Shown here: in pieces, positions 35,279 to 45,416 of the stretch
Layout: each line of letters starts with the position of its first letter
Numbering within the stretch: position 1 is the first letter of the stretch
Assembly (NCBI RefSeq): GCF_001429295.1
Contig: NZ_LMJL01000008.1
Location: 389,513-453,512 of the forward strand
From: Flavobacterium sp. Root935
GTDB taxonomy: Bacteria; Bacteroidota; Bacteroidia; Flavobacteriales; Flavobacteriaceae
Length of the DNA: 64,000 nt
Direction of reading: 5' to 3'
Translations under genes and position numbers: made by a program
The notes under the pieces: model-generated
Told to the model about the DNA's origin: nothing
What the model saw: only the letters and a program-made list of their open reading frames with translations
Databases searched by the model: none

Positions 35279-37135
35279 TTATTGACCGTAACCATCATTT
35301 TGCGTAAGCTGAGGCGCCTTGTTTCTTTCAACCTGAGGAATCGGCCATAAATAGAATTTATCATTCCAGTTGTTTGGTCTGTCTGCATCTCTCTGGCGTA
35401 GTTTGCTTCCGTAAGCAGCATAAAGTGCTAAGTCATTCAAATCTCTCTCAGAACCTGGTGTCCCATAGGATGGAACCATATCTGCAGTTACTTGAGTATA
35501 TCCGTCGGGATAAGTACCAGGATTATTACCCGTAGCTGGGATTACTCCTGTTGCAATTGGGAATCCGTATGTTCTTTCTGCATTTTCCAATGCTCCAGTT
35601 CTCCATCTTCTCATATCGAAGAAGTGTAATCCTGCTTCTCTAATAAGTTCTACTTTACGTTCTCTGCGAACCAATTGTCTTAATTTTGCCTGATCTGAAA
35701 GTGTAGTCGCTGGCATATTAACTCTCGCTCTTACTTCGTTTATAGCAGCTGTTACAGTACCATCAATTTGATTCAGTTCAATTTTTGCTTCTGCATACAT
35801 TAATAAAATTTCTGCGTAACGCATCATCAAAATATTATATGAAGGTTCTGAAACAATTTCGTCATTAAAATAGTTGTATTTTCTCCATAGGTATCCAACT
35901 CCACTTTGAATGTAACCGTATTGTGCTACAGATCCTGTGTAATCTAAATTCGTAATTGAAGTTGCATTGTTTGCCGCGTCAAATGCCGTAGTCGTTGGCT
36001 TGTATAATTCCATTAAGATATTCAGCTTTACACCTCCATTATTGGCAATAATATTTGATTTGTGGGTGTAAATAGACATTTTCAAACGCGGATCCCTATT
36101 TGCAAACGGATTTTTAGGATCGTAACCAGAACCTGGCTCATCAATTCTTTTTCCGTTTGACATCTCGAAAGTATCTACCAATAACTGTGTAGGGAATCTT
36201 CCTGACTGTCCCCCTACTGTTCTTGCCATTTCTCCAAATGATTGGTAATGTGTCTTCTTTGATGCTTGGTCCGAATAAGAAAGTGCAAAAATGTTCTCTT
36301 TTTTAGCTGGTCCTGTAAGTTGTCCCGCTCTTGTAAATAAATCATCAAAATTTGGAGCAAGAGATCTTCCAGATTCCTGAATAATTCTTCGCGAAGTCTG
36401 CGCAGCAATATCAAAATAGAACGCTGCTTTTGCCGCATCTTTTGTTCCTTTCTGTCCAAAACCTTCTTTAAACCATGAACCTGCATATAGAGCAATTCTA
36501 GCTTTTAAACCTAAAGCGTAAGATTTATCAATACGACCAAGTTCTCCAGCCTGCCAAGGTAATTGTGTACTAGCTTCTTCTAGATCGTTTAATAAATAAT
36601 CAACTATTTCCATCCATGGTTTTCTCGTAGCACTTTTTTGCTCTTCCGGAGTTACTGACTTTGTAAAGAATGGTACATCTCCATACAATGAAATTAGATA
36701 GTGATAATGTGTTGCTCTAATCACCTTGTTCTCTGCAACATATTGTTTTGCTTTATCGCTTAAACCGTCAATATAAGGGGCAGAACCTTCGATAACGGTA
36801 TTGGCTCTTGCTATTCCTTTGTAGAAATTAGCCCACTGTCCCTCCACAATAAAGTTATTTTCTAAGTTAACATTGTTTACGCCAATCGAGTTATTGTCGG
36901 CTCTTTCGATACCCATTGGCGTGTACATATCATAAAGCGTGAAAAATGGCAACTGGCTGCTCTCCATATACAGACCTTGGTAAGATCCGTTTGTTCCCTG
37001 TTCGATCGCCGCTTCATTGTTATAAAAATTTGAGGACAAATAATCACTCAAAGGCTCTTTGTCTATATAGTCTTCACAAGATCCTAACCCAATGATAAGG
37101 GTTAATCCGAGAATTGTTTTTTTTATTAAATTCAT
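35279..37135 (-). CDS. SusD/RagB family outer-membrane lipoprotein
   Basis: 618 residues with lipoprotein signal (IGLGSCEDY). N-terminal tetratricopeptide-like helices and the C-terminal RagB/SusD block with LLMYAEAKIELN, EVRARVN and LVRRERKVELIREAGLHF are typical. SusD proteins bind glycans at the cell surface and cap the SusC channel. It begins 4 bp after the susC stop, so the two are one translational pair. Confidence 0.96.
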   Translation of the reverse strand: MNLIKKTILGLTLIIGLGSCEDYIDKEPLSDYLSSNFYNNEAAIEQGTNGSYQGLYMESSQLPFFTLYDMYTPMGIERADNNSIGVNNVNLENNFIVEGQWANFYKGIARANTVIEGSAPYIDGLSDKAKQYVAENKVIRATHYHYLISLYGDVPFFTKSVTPEEQKSATRKPWMEIVDYLLNDLEEASTQLPWQAGELGRIDKSYALGLKARIALYAGSWFKEGFGQKGTKDAAKAAFYFDIAAQTSRRIIQESGRSLAPNFDDLFTRAGQLTGPAKKENIFALSYSDQASKKTHYQSFGEMARTVGGQSGRFPTQLLVDTFEMSNGKRIDEPGSGYDPKNPFANRDPRLKMSIYTHKSNIIANNGGVKLNILMELYKPTTTAFDAANNATSITNLDYTGSVAQYGYIQSGVGYLWRKYNYFNDEIVSEPSYNILMMRYAEILLMYAEAKIELNQIDGTVTAAINEVRARVNMPATTLSDQAKLRQLVRRERKVELIREAGLHFFDMRRWRTGALENAERTYGFPIATGVIPATGNNPGTYPDGYTQVTADMVPSYGTPGSERDLNDLALYAAYGSKLRQRDADRPNNWNDKFYLWPIPQVERNKAPQLTQNDGYGQ

Positions 37136-37139
37136 TTTG

Positions 37140-40100
37140 TTAAAATTTTAAGTTAGCACCTACAGTAACCGTCTGCATAATTGGGTAAAATTCCCCTCCA
37201 AGATTTCCACCGTAATTTACCTCAGGATCATATCCTTCAAAGAAATTACTTAGTGTCCATAAGTTTTGTCCGCTTACATAAAGACGAAGACCATCAATAT
37301 GTGCTTTTTCTAAGAATGTTTTTGGAAGACTGTATCCAATAACAACGTTCTTCAATCTTAGATAAGCTCCATTTTTTACCCATTTATCAGAAGCTACAAA
37401 GTTATCTGCTGAGTTCGCCTCTGGCACTAAAATTGGGTAAGCGGCATCTTGGTTTTCTGGTGTCCAAGAATCAACTTGGTGTGCAAATAAATTTGATCCG
37501 TTAAAGAATGGTCTAACTCCAATACCGCTCATTAGCACTTTTCGTTCTCCAACTCCCTGAAAGAAACAAGTAAGATCGAAATTTTTATAACTTGCCGTCA
37601 GGTTAACTCCGTATTCATAGTGTGGAAAAGGATCTCCTAAATACACTTTATCATTTTCTGTAATAAGAGTTGGATTTGCTCCAGTCGGATCCATTTTTAC
37701 ATACTTCACATAACCTGGTTTTGCTGCGTTAGATAATTTAGGAGAATTAGCTACATCTGCTGCATCTACATAATATCCGTCTGTTTTATATCCCCAGATT
37801 CCGCCGTTAGGGTAACCTACAGTAACTGATCTGTCTGAGTTTGGACCGTATAATTTTGTAATCTCATTTTCATTGTTGCTTAAATTACCTGTAATGCTGT
37901 AATTAAACTCTGCAATATGATTTTTATAAGTAATACTAGCTTCCCATCCTTTATTCTGCATATCTCCAGCATTGCTGTAAGTTGCGTTAAGTCCTGTATA
38001 ATAAGTTACCGGATATATTAAAAGCATATCGTAAACGTCTTTTATGTAATAATCAAACGTAGCAGAAAGTTTTCTGTTGAAGAAAGTAGCATCTACACCA
38101 AAGTTGGTTTGTTTTGATTTTTCCCAAGTAATATTAGGATTCGATAAGGTAGTCTGTGCTACACCCTGAGCCAGTTGTTTATCTAACCAATAACTGTATC
38201 CAGGCTGAATTGTTGATGCATATGGATAGTTTCCAATATCCTGATTTCCTAAAGTTCCAATGGAGGCTCTAAGTTTAAAGTCACTTACATACTTTAGAAT
38301 TGGTTCCATAAACTTCTCCTTACTCACCATCCATCCAGCTGAGAAAGATGGAAAGAATCCCCAGCGCTTCCCTTCTACAAATCTGGAGGAACCGTCATAA
38401 CGTCCAGTAGCTTCAAAAAGATATTTTCCATCAAAATCATAATTAAATCTTCCATAGAAAGACGACATCGCCCATTCTGTTGCTCCGCCTGTTGCAGAAG
38501 CTGTTGCTCCATCACCGTTTACTAAATAATATCTTTCTAGTTCGAAACCATTTTTGCTTGCGCTGATGTCTTTTAGAATATTATTTTCACTTTGAGTACC
38601 TGCCATTATTTTAAAATCGTGATCTCCAAACTTCTTAGTGTAAGAAGCCTGTGCTCTAAAATAATTACGAACATTAGCACTGTAAGCTTCAGTAACTCCA
38701 TCTCTTGCAGGATAATATCCCTGAACTACACCCTTTAATGAAGTCAAATACGGTGTTGTAATAAATGTTCCTCTATTTTCTGTTTTTCTATAGCTGTATT
38801 GTGCTAAAAGTTCTAATCCTTCTTTTGGAGTTGCAATTAAAGTTGCATTTAGTAAAACCTCAGGTCTTTCAATGGTCTGACTTCCTGAAGCTTCTGCATT
38901 TGCTACCGGGTTGTCGCCATTTTTGCCATATCCCCAGTTTCCGTCAATTTCACGGACTGCTGAAAGTGTTGGCAGCATGTATAACGCTTTATTGATAATT
39001 CCTTTAGGAGTTGCGATTCCTGGTGTTTGCTGAGTAGAAGTTCTATATGATATTTCGTTGTTTAACTTTAGCCATTCGTTGATTTTTGCATCCGTATTTA
39101 ATCGTACATTAATTCTTTTAAAATCGTTATTTTCGATTAAACCGTCTTGTTTAAGAGAAGTAATTGCTCCAAAATATTTGATGTCTTTTCCGCCCCCAGA
39201 TAATGATAAATTATTATTAGTCATTACAGCGCTTTTTTTGATCGTAGCGTTTTTCCAGTCTGTATCGTATCTGTTCCAGTTGTCCGGTTTATAAGCCCTT
39301 TGATCGGCGATCATTTGTTCTCTTTCCGCTCTCTGATCTGCTGGAATAGTAATTCCTGCGTTATCAAATGAATTTAACTCTGCCTGAAGATAATCTGCTG
39401 CCTTTAATACTACTGGCATATTTGTCGGTGATTGTATCGCAGTGTATGAATCCAAACTTACTTTCATTTTTCCGTCTTTACCTCTTTTAGTAGTAATTAA
39501 AATTACTCCGTTAGAAGCTCTTGATCCATAGATCGATGCTGACGCTGCGTCTTTTAAAACAGAAACATTTTCAACTGTATTCATATCTACCTGATTGATA
39601 TCCATTTCGATACCGTCTACCAAAACCAGTGGAAATGTACTTGAGTTAACAGATCCAATTCCGCGAATTCTAATATTAGAACCGTCACTTCCCGGCTCAC
39701 CAGAAGTCTGCTGTACCGTAACTCCGGCAATTGTTCCCTGAAGTGCTGTAGACATAGAAGCAATCGATCTTTTGTTTAAATCTGATCCTTTTACCGTCCC
39801 GATAGCTCCCGTTAAAGTTGCTTTCTTTTGCGTTCCGTAACCTACAACTACAACTTCCTGCATTTGGTTTGTCACAGATTCCATTTTTATTTTTACAGAA
39901 GTTTGTCCTGTAACATCGACCGTCATATCCTTAAATCCGATATAACTTATCAGTAATAATGTCTTCTGGTTAGGCACATCTAACTGAAAGGCTCCGTTAA
40001 AATCTGTCGAAGTTCCTGTTTTTGATCCCTGAATCAAAACATTGGCTCCAACCAACGGCATACCATCAGCATCTGTAATTAACCCTTTTAGCTGTTTTGT

Positions 40101-40160
40101 CTGTGCCTGCATAATAAGCGAGAACAAACAGAACATCAAGAATAATATCCCTTTTTTCAT
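37140..40160 (-). CDS. SusC/RagA TonB-dependent receptor
   Basis: 1006 residues. Signal peptide, then a carboxypeptidase-D-like plug extension (about 22-100, LKGLITDADGMPLVGANVLIQ), the TonB box region (QEVVVVGYGTQKK near 105), plug domain to about 230 with VLKDAASASIYGSRASNGVI, and a 22-strand barrel ending in aromatic NLKF. It imports the glycan fragments bound by SusD. It starts 33 bp after the epimerase gene, with no room for a separate strong promoter, so it is inside the operon rather than at its head. Confidence 0.97.
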   Translation of the reverse strand: MKKGILFLMFCLFSLIMQAQTKQLKGLITDADGMPLVGANVLIQGSKTGTSTDFNGAFQLDVPNQKTLLLISYIGFKDMTVDVTGQTSVKIKMESVTNQMQEVVVVGYGTQKKATLTGAIGTVKGSDLNKRSIASMSTALQGTIAGVTVQQTSGEPGSDGSNIRIRGIGSVNSSTFPLVLVDGIEMDINQVDMNTVENVSVLKDAASASIYGSRASNGVILITTKRGKDGKMKVSLDSYTAIQSPTNMPVVLKAADYLQAELNSFDNAGITIPADQRAEREQMIADQRAYKPDNWNRYDTDWKNATIKKSAVMTNNNLSLSGGGKDIKYFGAITSLKQDGLIENNDFKRINVRLNTDAKINEWLKLNNEISYRTSTQQTPGIATPKGIINKALYMLPTLSAVREIDGNWGYGKNGDNPVANAEASGSQTIERPEVLLNATLIATPKEGLELLAQYSYRKTENRGTFITTPYLTSLKGVVQGYYPARDGVTEAYSANVRNYFRAQASYTKKFGDHDFKIMAGTQSENNILKDISASKNGFELERYYLVNGDGATASATGGATEWAMSSFYGRFNYDFDGKYLFEATGRYDGSSRFVEGKRWGFFPSFSAGWMVSKEKFMEPILKYVSDFKLRASIGTLGNQDIGNYPYASTIQPGYSYWLDKQLAQGVAQTTLSNPNITWEKSKQTNFGVDATFFNRKLSATFDYYIKDVYDMLLIYPVTYYTGLNATYSNAGDMQNKGWEASITYKNHIAEFNYSITGNLSNNENEITKLYGPNSDRSVTVGYPNGGIWGYKTDGYYVDAADVANSPKLSNAAKPGYVKYVKMDPTGANPTLITENDKVYLGDPFPHYEYGVNLTASYKNFDLTCFFQGVGERKVLMSGIGVRPFFNGSNLFAHQVDSWTPENQDAAYPILVPEANSADNFVASDKWVKNGAYLRLKNVVIGYSLPKTFLEKAHIDGLRLYVSGQNLWTLSNFFEGYDPEVNYGGNLGGEFYPIMQTVTVGANLKF

Positions 40161-40193
40161 AGTTAATAATAATTTGGTTTTTGATTAATTAGT

Positions 40194-41396
40194 TTATTTT
40201 AAAGTCGTCCATAATTCATATAATCCGCGTGGCACATGGAAACAACCTTTCCATTTTCCTCCTTTTGCCTCAAGAAGTGGTTTTCCCTCTCTTGTTAAAT
40301 AACCAAACCATTCCCCTTTGTATTTCTCATCTCTAAAGTGGTTCCAGGTATATTCATGTAGTTTTAAAAACCACTCTTTGCTTTTTTCATTTCCGGTAAG
40401 TTTGTAAGCTTTGGCGAACGAAATCATCGTTTCTATGTGTACCCACCAAAGTTTTTGGTTCCATTGCAGTTCTTGCGTTGGATGGCCTTTAATATCTAAG
40501 AAATAATAAATACCACCGTGTTCTTTATCCCAGCCAAACTCTGTAGTCTTTATTAAAATTTCTTCGCATTTTTTTATTAATTCCGGCTTATCATAACGTG
40601 TTGCAATATCCATGAGGAACCACATAGACTCATTTCCATGCCCTGGATTTATGATTCTTCCTTCGAAACTGTCACTGAAAGCACCATTAGCCCCTACATT
40701 TTCCATTATAATGCCATGCTCTTTGTTTAAGAAATTAGTCATAATATCTTCAATAAGCGGCGGCACCATTTCATCAACTACTTCTTTTCCAATCACTTCT
40801 TCCAATAACAAAGACAGATTACATAAAATCATTGGGAGGGAGAAATTTTTCAACTCCCTTGTACCATTAAATGCTTTACTCCATTTTCCCTTTGGATTAT
40901 TTTGTCTTGCCAAAATGTTATTATAGGTATTTACAGCAACTTCTTTGTGTAGAGAATCATTGGTAGCTTTATATAATTCGCCAAAAGCCATAGCTGCAAA
41001 ACAATCCGAAAAAATATTATAAGGCACTACCAAAGGTTCTCCTTTTTGGTTGAGAGAGAAATACCAATTTCCTGCAGCATCTCTTCCGTTCTTTAATAGG
41101 AACTTTGCACCATGAAGGGCAATATCAAGCCACTTCTGTTTTTTTTCTACCTTATTATAAAGCATAGAAAAAGTCCAAACCTGTCTTCCCTGCAGCCAGA
41201 TAAATTTGTCTGTATCGTAAACGCTGCCTTGCCTGTCCAGACAAGTAAAATAGCCTCCGTACTCTTTATCAAGCGAGTATTTTTCCCAGAATGGAATCAC
41301 TTCTTCTAATAATTCATCTTTATATAAGTCTGCGTATTGGTACAAATCTGTATTTTGAATATGGTCAAATTTGATATCACTATTAGGCTCTAACAT
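40194..41396 (-). CDS. N-acylglucosamine 2-epimerase (AGE family)
   Basis: 400 residues, cytosolic, an (alpha/alpha)6 barrel of the AGE family and close in layout to renin-binding protein. It has WLQGRQVWTF near residue 65, NPGHGNESMWFL near 245 and KLWWVHIETMISF near 310, which carry the conserved His/Arg/Glu active-site groups, and ends with GCFHVPRGLYELW. The enzyme interconverts GlcNAc and ManNAc; some relatives act on mannose or cellobiose. In this locus it would feed imported amino sugar into metabolism. No N-acetylneuraminate lyase is present in the window, so sialate breakdown is not shown. Confidence 0.85.
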   Translation of the reverse strand: MLEPNSDIKFDHIQNTDLYQYADLYKDELLEEVIPFWEKYSLDKEYGGYFTCLDRQGSVYDTDKFIWLQGRQVWTFSMLYNKVEKKQKWLDIALHGAKFLLKNGRDAAGNWYFSLNQKGEPLVVPYNIFSDCFAAMAFGELYKATNDSLHKEVAVNTYNNILARQNNPKGKWSKAFNGTRELKNFSLPMILCNLSLLLEEVIGKEVVDEMVPPLIEDIMTNFLNKEHGIIMENVGANGAFSDSFEGRIINPGHGNESMWFLMDIATRYDKPELIKKCEEILIKTTEFGWDKEHGGIYYFLDIKGHPTQELQWNQKLWWVHIETMISFAKAYKLTGNEKSKEWFLKLHEYTWNHFRDEKYKGEWFGYLTREGKPLLEAKGGKWKGCFHVPRGLYELWTTLK

Positions 41397-41424
41397 TTAC
41401 TCTATATTTTTTAGTTTATTATTT

Positions 41425-42087
41425 CTATTCTATGTACTTTTTTATAAGAGAAGCCCACAAAAGGTAACCAGGTCCCAAAAGATGTAGTCCATCATTTGTA
41501 TAAGCTTTGCTGAGTTTTCCATTTTCATCTAAAAAATTAGGAAAAAGGTCGACGAAAACAACGTTATTCTTTTCCGCCAATTTTTCCAATTCTATATTGA
41601 CTTCTTTAATAATCTGCATTTTACCCTGATGATTTTTGAATGTATCAAACTCATCATTTGTTGGAAGAATGCTTTGGATATATATTTTCGTTTTAGGGCT
41701 TTGGTCTTTTAATATGGAAATTATTGTCTGATAATTTTTTAGGATTGTTTCGGGACTAATTTTTAGAGCTATATCGTTAATTCCAATCAGAATAAATACT
41801 TTTTTTGGCTCTCTCCTTACGATTTCACCCATTCGATCTAAAACACCTAATGTGATATCTCCAGAAATTCCCCGGTTTTTGACATGCTGCCCTGAGAAAA
41901 TTTCATCCCAGTTAGCACAATTAGTTATACTATCGCCAAGTAAAATAATTTCATTTTTGGCAACTGGCATTGTTTCGAAAAAAGAACGTCTCTGATCATA
42001 GAAATAATTATGAAAACTCTGACTGCTTTCCTGAGCACATAGCCCCGCAAAAAACGTCGAAAAGAAAAAACAACAAACTCTAAGCAT
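41425..42087 (-). CDS. Secreted SGNH/GDSL esterase
   Basis: About 220 residues from the ATG at 42087 (signal peptide CCFFFSTFFAGLCAQ). The SGNH blocks are all present: LLGDSIT (Ser nucleophile), NRGISGD (Gly), IGINDI (Asn) and the DGLHL Asp-His pair near the end. Members remove O-acetyl or other acyl groups from sugars. It starts within 2 nt of the FAD oxidoreductase stop, showing tight coupling. It probably strips acyl decorations before glycosidase attack. Confidence 0.9.
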   Translation of the reverse strand: MLRVCCFFFSTFFAGLCAQESSQSFHNYFYDQRRSFFETMPVAKNEIILLGDSITNCANWDEIFSGQHVKNRGISGDITLGVLDRMGEIVRREPKKVFILIGINDIALKISPETILKNYQTIISILKDQSPKTKIYIQSILPTNDEFDTFKNHQGKMQIIKEVNIELEKLAEKNNVVFVDLFPNFLDENGKLSKAYTNDGLHLLGPGYLLWASLIKKYIE

Positions 42088-42088
42088 T

Positions 42089-43888
42089 TTATTTTCCTGA
42101 TTTAATATGACCTGAAAAATCAATTTCTATCTCAAATGGACGAAGGGTCCTTTCGATTAAAGCTGCCAAATCTTTTTTACTTATTGGCTTATTAGAATAA
42201 TTTCTCTTTTCGATTTTAGCGCCAGCTTTTGTAAGTATATTTACGGCATCCTGTTCTGTCAGCAAATCTGTTTTTTTAATTACTTTATTTTTAGCATTAA
42301 ACTGATTTAGGCCTTCTGTAAATTCTTGAACAGAAATATTTTGTTCTGGATAAAACCAAGTTCTGTTGGCCCATTTGTAGCTTTCTCCTTTTGTTTTTAA
42401 AATTCCGGTAGCTGTAATTTTTTGAATACTTTCAAAAGCTGGATCTGTAGGCTTTACATCATACAGCGGCATTATATACGCTTTCTGATTTAAAAGTGAT
42501 TGTTGTACTTCTCTTACCGAAACCTGACGTGGCTCAACTTTATTTTTAACGGCAATTCCTGCCAAAGTTCCTGCTGCCTGACCTGTAAGTAAAACAACAG
42601 GTTGTAAACGTGTTGCACCATTAATTAAATTGGAAGCAGAAATCGCTTTATCAGAAACAATAAATCCGTCAACTTTTTCAGGGATTAATGATCCGAGAGG
42701 CACATTATAAGAAGGTACCGGTGGAAATCCAAGATCTGGGGCATTAGGATTTTGTTTATGATGATGATCTACAGGATAATCTCCAACAGAAATTCCTGTT
42801 TTGTATAAAGCTTCTTTTTGATTGTAAGGGTCCGCTACGTGGTTATAAGTCAAAAACGAAACTCCTTTTACTCTTCTTCCCTCACGATAATAAGGAGCAT
42901 AAGCCAACAAATCTGAAGTTTGAAATTCGTCATCTGCTAAACCAAGATTTTTATATCCCAGTTCATTTTGTATATAGTAAACAAACTGTAAAGTGTAATT
43001 TCTCGCTTTTAGCAGTTCTTTATTTCGGTCTTCTCTCGATAATTCAACCACATCCAGATATACATCATTACCTTTTTTAGGCCAATTGATCATGTATTTA
43101 TTGTTTGGCATTTTTCCATAAGTCAGCATTTTGTCGCAGTCAATTTCTTTGTGATCAACCGTTTCCATACAAGAACCAGTAAAATTTGAAGCTGAATAAT
43201 TTTCTGGCTTGGCGATGGTTTTATCAATACCTTTTCCATAATCTTTTAAAATAGCAACCCAAGTTAAATCCTGTACTATTTTATTCGGTTTTAATGGTGC
43301 ATTGGCTTCTTTGGTTTCTTTTTGAGAATCCATTCCTAAACGGTAGGCTGCTCCCGCCATTTTCAGCGTTTCACCTATATCAGTAGCATCGATTGTAATT
43401 TTTGCCTGAACCTCTAAAATGTCATTTTTATCATTTTTGAAAGAAGCTCCTTTAACTATATTTCCATCTTTAATGATACTTGCTACATAATAGCCATGAA
43501 TAATTTGAAGATTTTTTTCTTTTGATGCAATTTGATTGAAAATTTTATTTCCTACCGAAGGCTCAAAAAGTGTGTTGCTTACCCAGCCTGTTTCAAGAGC
43601 TGCGGCTCCGCCGTAATAATCTCTAAGCGCACCTCTGAATTCGTTCCAGATTCCCGAATCAAGGTTATGATTACCATCGCAGGCACCAACTCCCTGCAAA
43701 GTGAACATACCGCCTATCCAAGGCGATTCTTCTACGATTAAAGTATTAGCACCCAATCTGGAAGATGCAATACCAGCAGAAGTTCCGCTGGTAGAGCCTC
43801 CAATTACTAAAACGTCAACCGTCTTTTTGGTGATATTCTGCGAATATCCGTAACAAAATAAAAAAAATGCAATTATTTGAATTTTCAT
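42089..43888 (-). CDS. Exported FAD-dependent oxidoreductase (FAD_oxidored type)
   Basis: 599 residues with an N-terminal hydrophobic signal (QIIAFFLFCYGYSQ). The dinucleotide-binding start DVLVIGGSTSGTSAGIAS is followed by the EESPWIGGMFT block typical of PF12831 proteins. The C-terminal 100 residues resemble an S-layer-homology-like helical domain. Proteins of this type are frequent in Bacteroidota glycan loci, but the reaction is mostly unknown; oxidation of a sugar hydroxyl is a reasonable idea. Its gene is fused by overlap-range spacing to the SGNH esterase. Confidence 0.85.
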   Translation of the reverse strand: MKIQIIAFFLFCYGYSQNITKKTVDVLVIGGSTSGTSAGIASSRLGANTLIVEESPWIGGMFTLQGVGACDGNHNLDSGIWNEFRGALRDYYGGAAALETGWVSNTLFEPSVGNKIFNQIASKEKNLQIIHGYYVASIIKDGNIVKGASFKNDKNDILEVQAKITIDATDIGETLKMAGAAYRLGMDSQKETKEANAPLKPNKIVQDLTWVAILKDYGKGIDKTIAKPENYSASNFTGSCMETVDHKEIDCDKMLTYGKMPNNKYMINWPKKGNDVYLDVVELSREDRNKELLKARNYTLQFVYYIQNELGYKNLGLADDEFQTSDLLAYAPYYREGRRVKGVSFLTYNHVADPYNQKEALYKTGISVGDYPVDHHHKQNPNAPDLGFPPVPSYNVPLGSLIPEKVDGFIVSDKAISASNLINGATRLQPVVLLTGQAAGTLAGIAVKNKVEPRQVSVREVQQSLLNQKAYIMPLYDVKPTDPAFESIQKITATGILKTKGESYKWANRTWFYPEQNISVQEFTEGLNQFNAKNKVIKKTDLLTEQDAVNILTKAGAKIEKRNYSNKPISKKDLAALIERTLRPFEIEIDFSGHIKSGK

Positions 43889-43922
43889 AACATATAATAT
43901 TTTTAATAGCTAGATTGAATTT

Positions 43923-45332
43923 TCAGGTTCTCCAAAACCATTTCTTTCTGGAGAAAAAAATCGTTATTAAAATGGCAAGTATCGTAAGTATAAAACCTCT
44001 CAAGAATCCCATAAAAGCGTTTTCGTTAAATGCATCGAAATAATTTGTTATAGTTAAAATGGTTAAAACTGGCATTACAACCATTGATGTCGCAACGTAG
44101 GCAATCATTGGATTCTGTCCTGTTAAAACCAAAAATTTGGTAGCTCTGATATATTTGAAATAATCACAAATCATAGAGAAAAATAATACTGCTAAAAAAG
44201 CCAGTCCCGATGTTACAAAATAATAACTGTAGGTCGAAGAATCTTTACGAATTCCACCTTCGTAAGCTTCAAGAAATAATCCTAACATTAAACAGTAAGC
44301 TCCTGCAGAAAAAAGTTTTTTCCAAAAAACACCAAATCCAGAAGTATCCGATTTTAAAAGGAAATAATTCAAAATCAATAAAACTAAAGTAACTGCCAGA
44401 TTTATTTCTAATTGACGTGTAAATAAAAAATAAACATTGCTAACAATAATTGCCAAAGAAACTAAACCTGTTGCAATTGCTTTATTATCATTTTGTTCCT
44501 CATTACTTTGCGGAGAAATAGTCCATTCCTTTATATATTCTCCGGCAAGAGTTCCCGGAATTACAATGAAAAAATATTTTAAATAGTAGAATTTATAAGC
44601 CCATGCAAACGGTGTAAAATCATACAATTGCTTTACCCAGCCTTCATTTGTACTGGCTAAAAAAGTGGCCATAATAAAAGGCAAAACCAATAATCTATTC
44701 TCAGGTTTTTTAAATGTGTAAATATAAATCACACTCGCTAAAAACGCCATATTGGCAAGTACTACAAGAATAATATCGCTGTAATAAATATCAAAATTAT
44801 GATTGTCTTTTCCCTGATAATTCGTTAAAAACATTAATGCAAATCCTAATGCAAAAGCAGCAATCTTTATTATGAACGAGCTCGTTTCCTGTTTTTTAAA
44901 GTATTTCGCAAAAGAATCCGACATAAACATTCCAAACATCAATGCAAAAGAAACCAAAGAAATAACACAAGCTTTAAGATCAACCGGACTGCTAATTACG
45001 AATGGTCTCATGTGCATGAAAAAAATAGCGAAAAAGACCAATTGCAATCCTCTTGAAAATGCATTTAGAGAAAGGCTGCATTTACTAGCACCATTTTCTA
45101 ATTTGCTACCCAATGAAAAAGGAAATGCAGCACCCATTGAAAATAAAAAGAAGGGAAAAACAAGATCTACCCACGTTATCCCATAAATATTAGGATTAAA
45201 TGATGAGTTAGGCGGCACTTGAGCATGTGCCATCCAGGCAGGTAAATAAGTAAGTACCATTTGTCCAGAAAGTATCATGGCGATGATTGCAAATCCTCTT
45301 AAGGCATCAATAGACAAAGCTCTTGTTTTCAT
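43923..45332 (-). CDS. DUF5009 / NagX-like membrane protein
   Basis: 469 residues and about 12 membrane helices. The opening RALSIDALRGFAIIAMI is the hallmark of DUF5009 and of the related heparan-alpha-glucosaminide N-acetyltransferase (HGSNAT) and NagX proteins. NagX is tied to GlcNAc use in several Gram-negative bacteria. It may acylate or de-acylate amino sugars across the inner membrane. It is second gene of the operon after a GHL10 protein. Family assignment is good, reaction unproven. Confidence 0.85.
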   Translation of the reverse strand: MKTRALSIDALRGFAIIAMILSGQMVLTYLPAWMAHAQVPPNSSFNPNIYGITWVDLVFPFFLFSMGAAFPFSLGSKLENGASKCSLSLNAFSRGLQLVFFAIFFMHMRPFVISSPVDLKACVISLVSFALMFGMFMSDSFAKYFKKQETSSFIIKIAAFALGFALMFLTNYQGKDNHNFDIYYSDIILVVLANMAFLASVIYIYTFKKPENRLLVLPFIMATFLASTNEGWVKQLYDFTPFAWAYKFYYLKYFFIVIPGTLAGEYIKEWTISPQSNEEQNDNKAIATGLVSLAIIVSNVYFLFTRQLEINLAVTLVLLILNYFLLKSDTSGFGVFWKKLFSAGAYCLMLGLFLEAYEGGIRKDSSTYSYYFVTSGLAFLAVLFFSMICDYFKYIRATKFLVLTGQNPMIAYVATSMVVMPVLTILTITNYFDAFNENAFMGFLRGFILTILAILITIFFSRKKWFWRT

Positions 45333-45416
45333 ATCTAGATTTTAATCAATTATTTTGAGACAATTTTATACCGTCGTTATAATAACTATCTGCTTATTCA
45401 TTAACTTTTTTTCAAT

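Noticed and set aside
40194..43888. Sialic acid utilisation operon (epimerase, SGNH esterase, MFS carrier, GH20)
   Set aside because: No sialidase (GH33) and no N-acetylneuraminate lyase are present in the window, and GH92 points to mannose.
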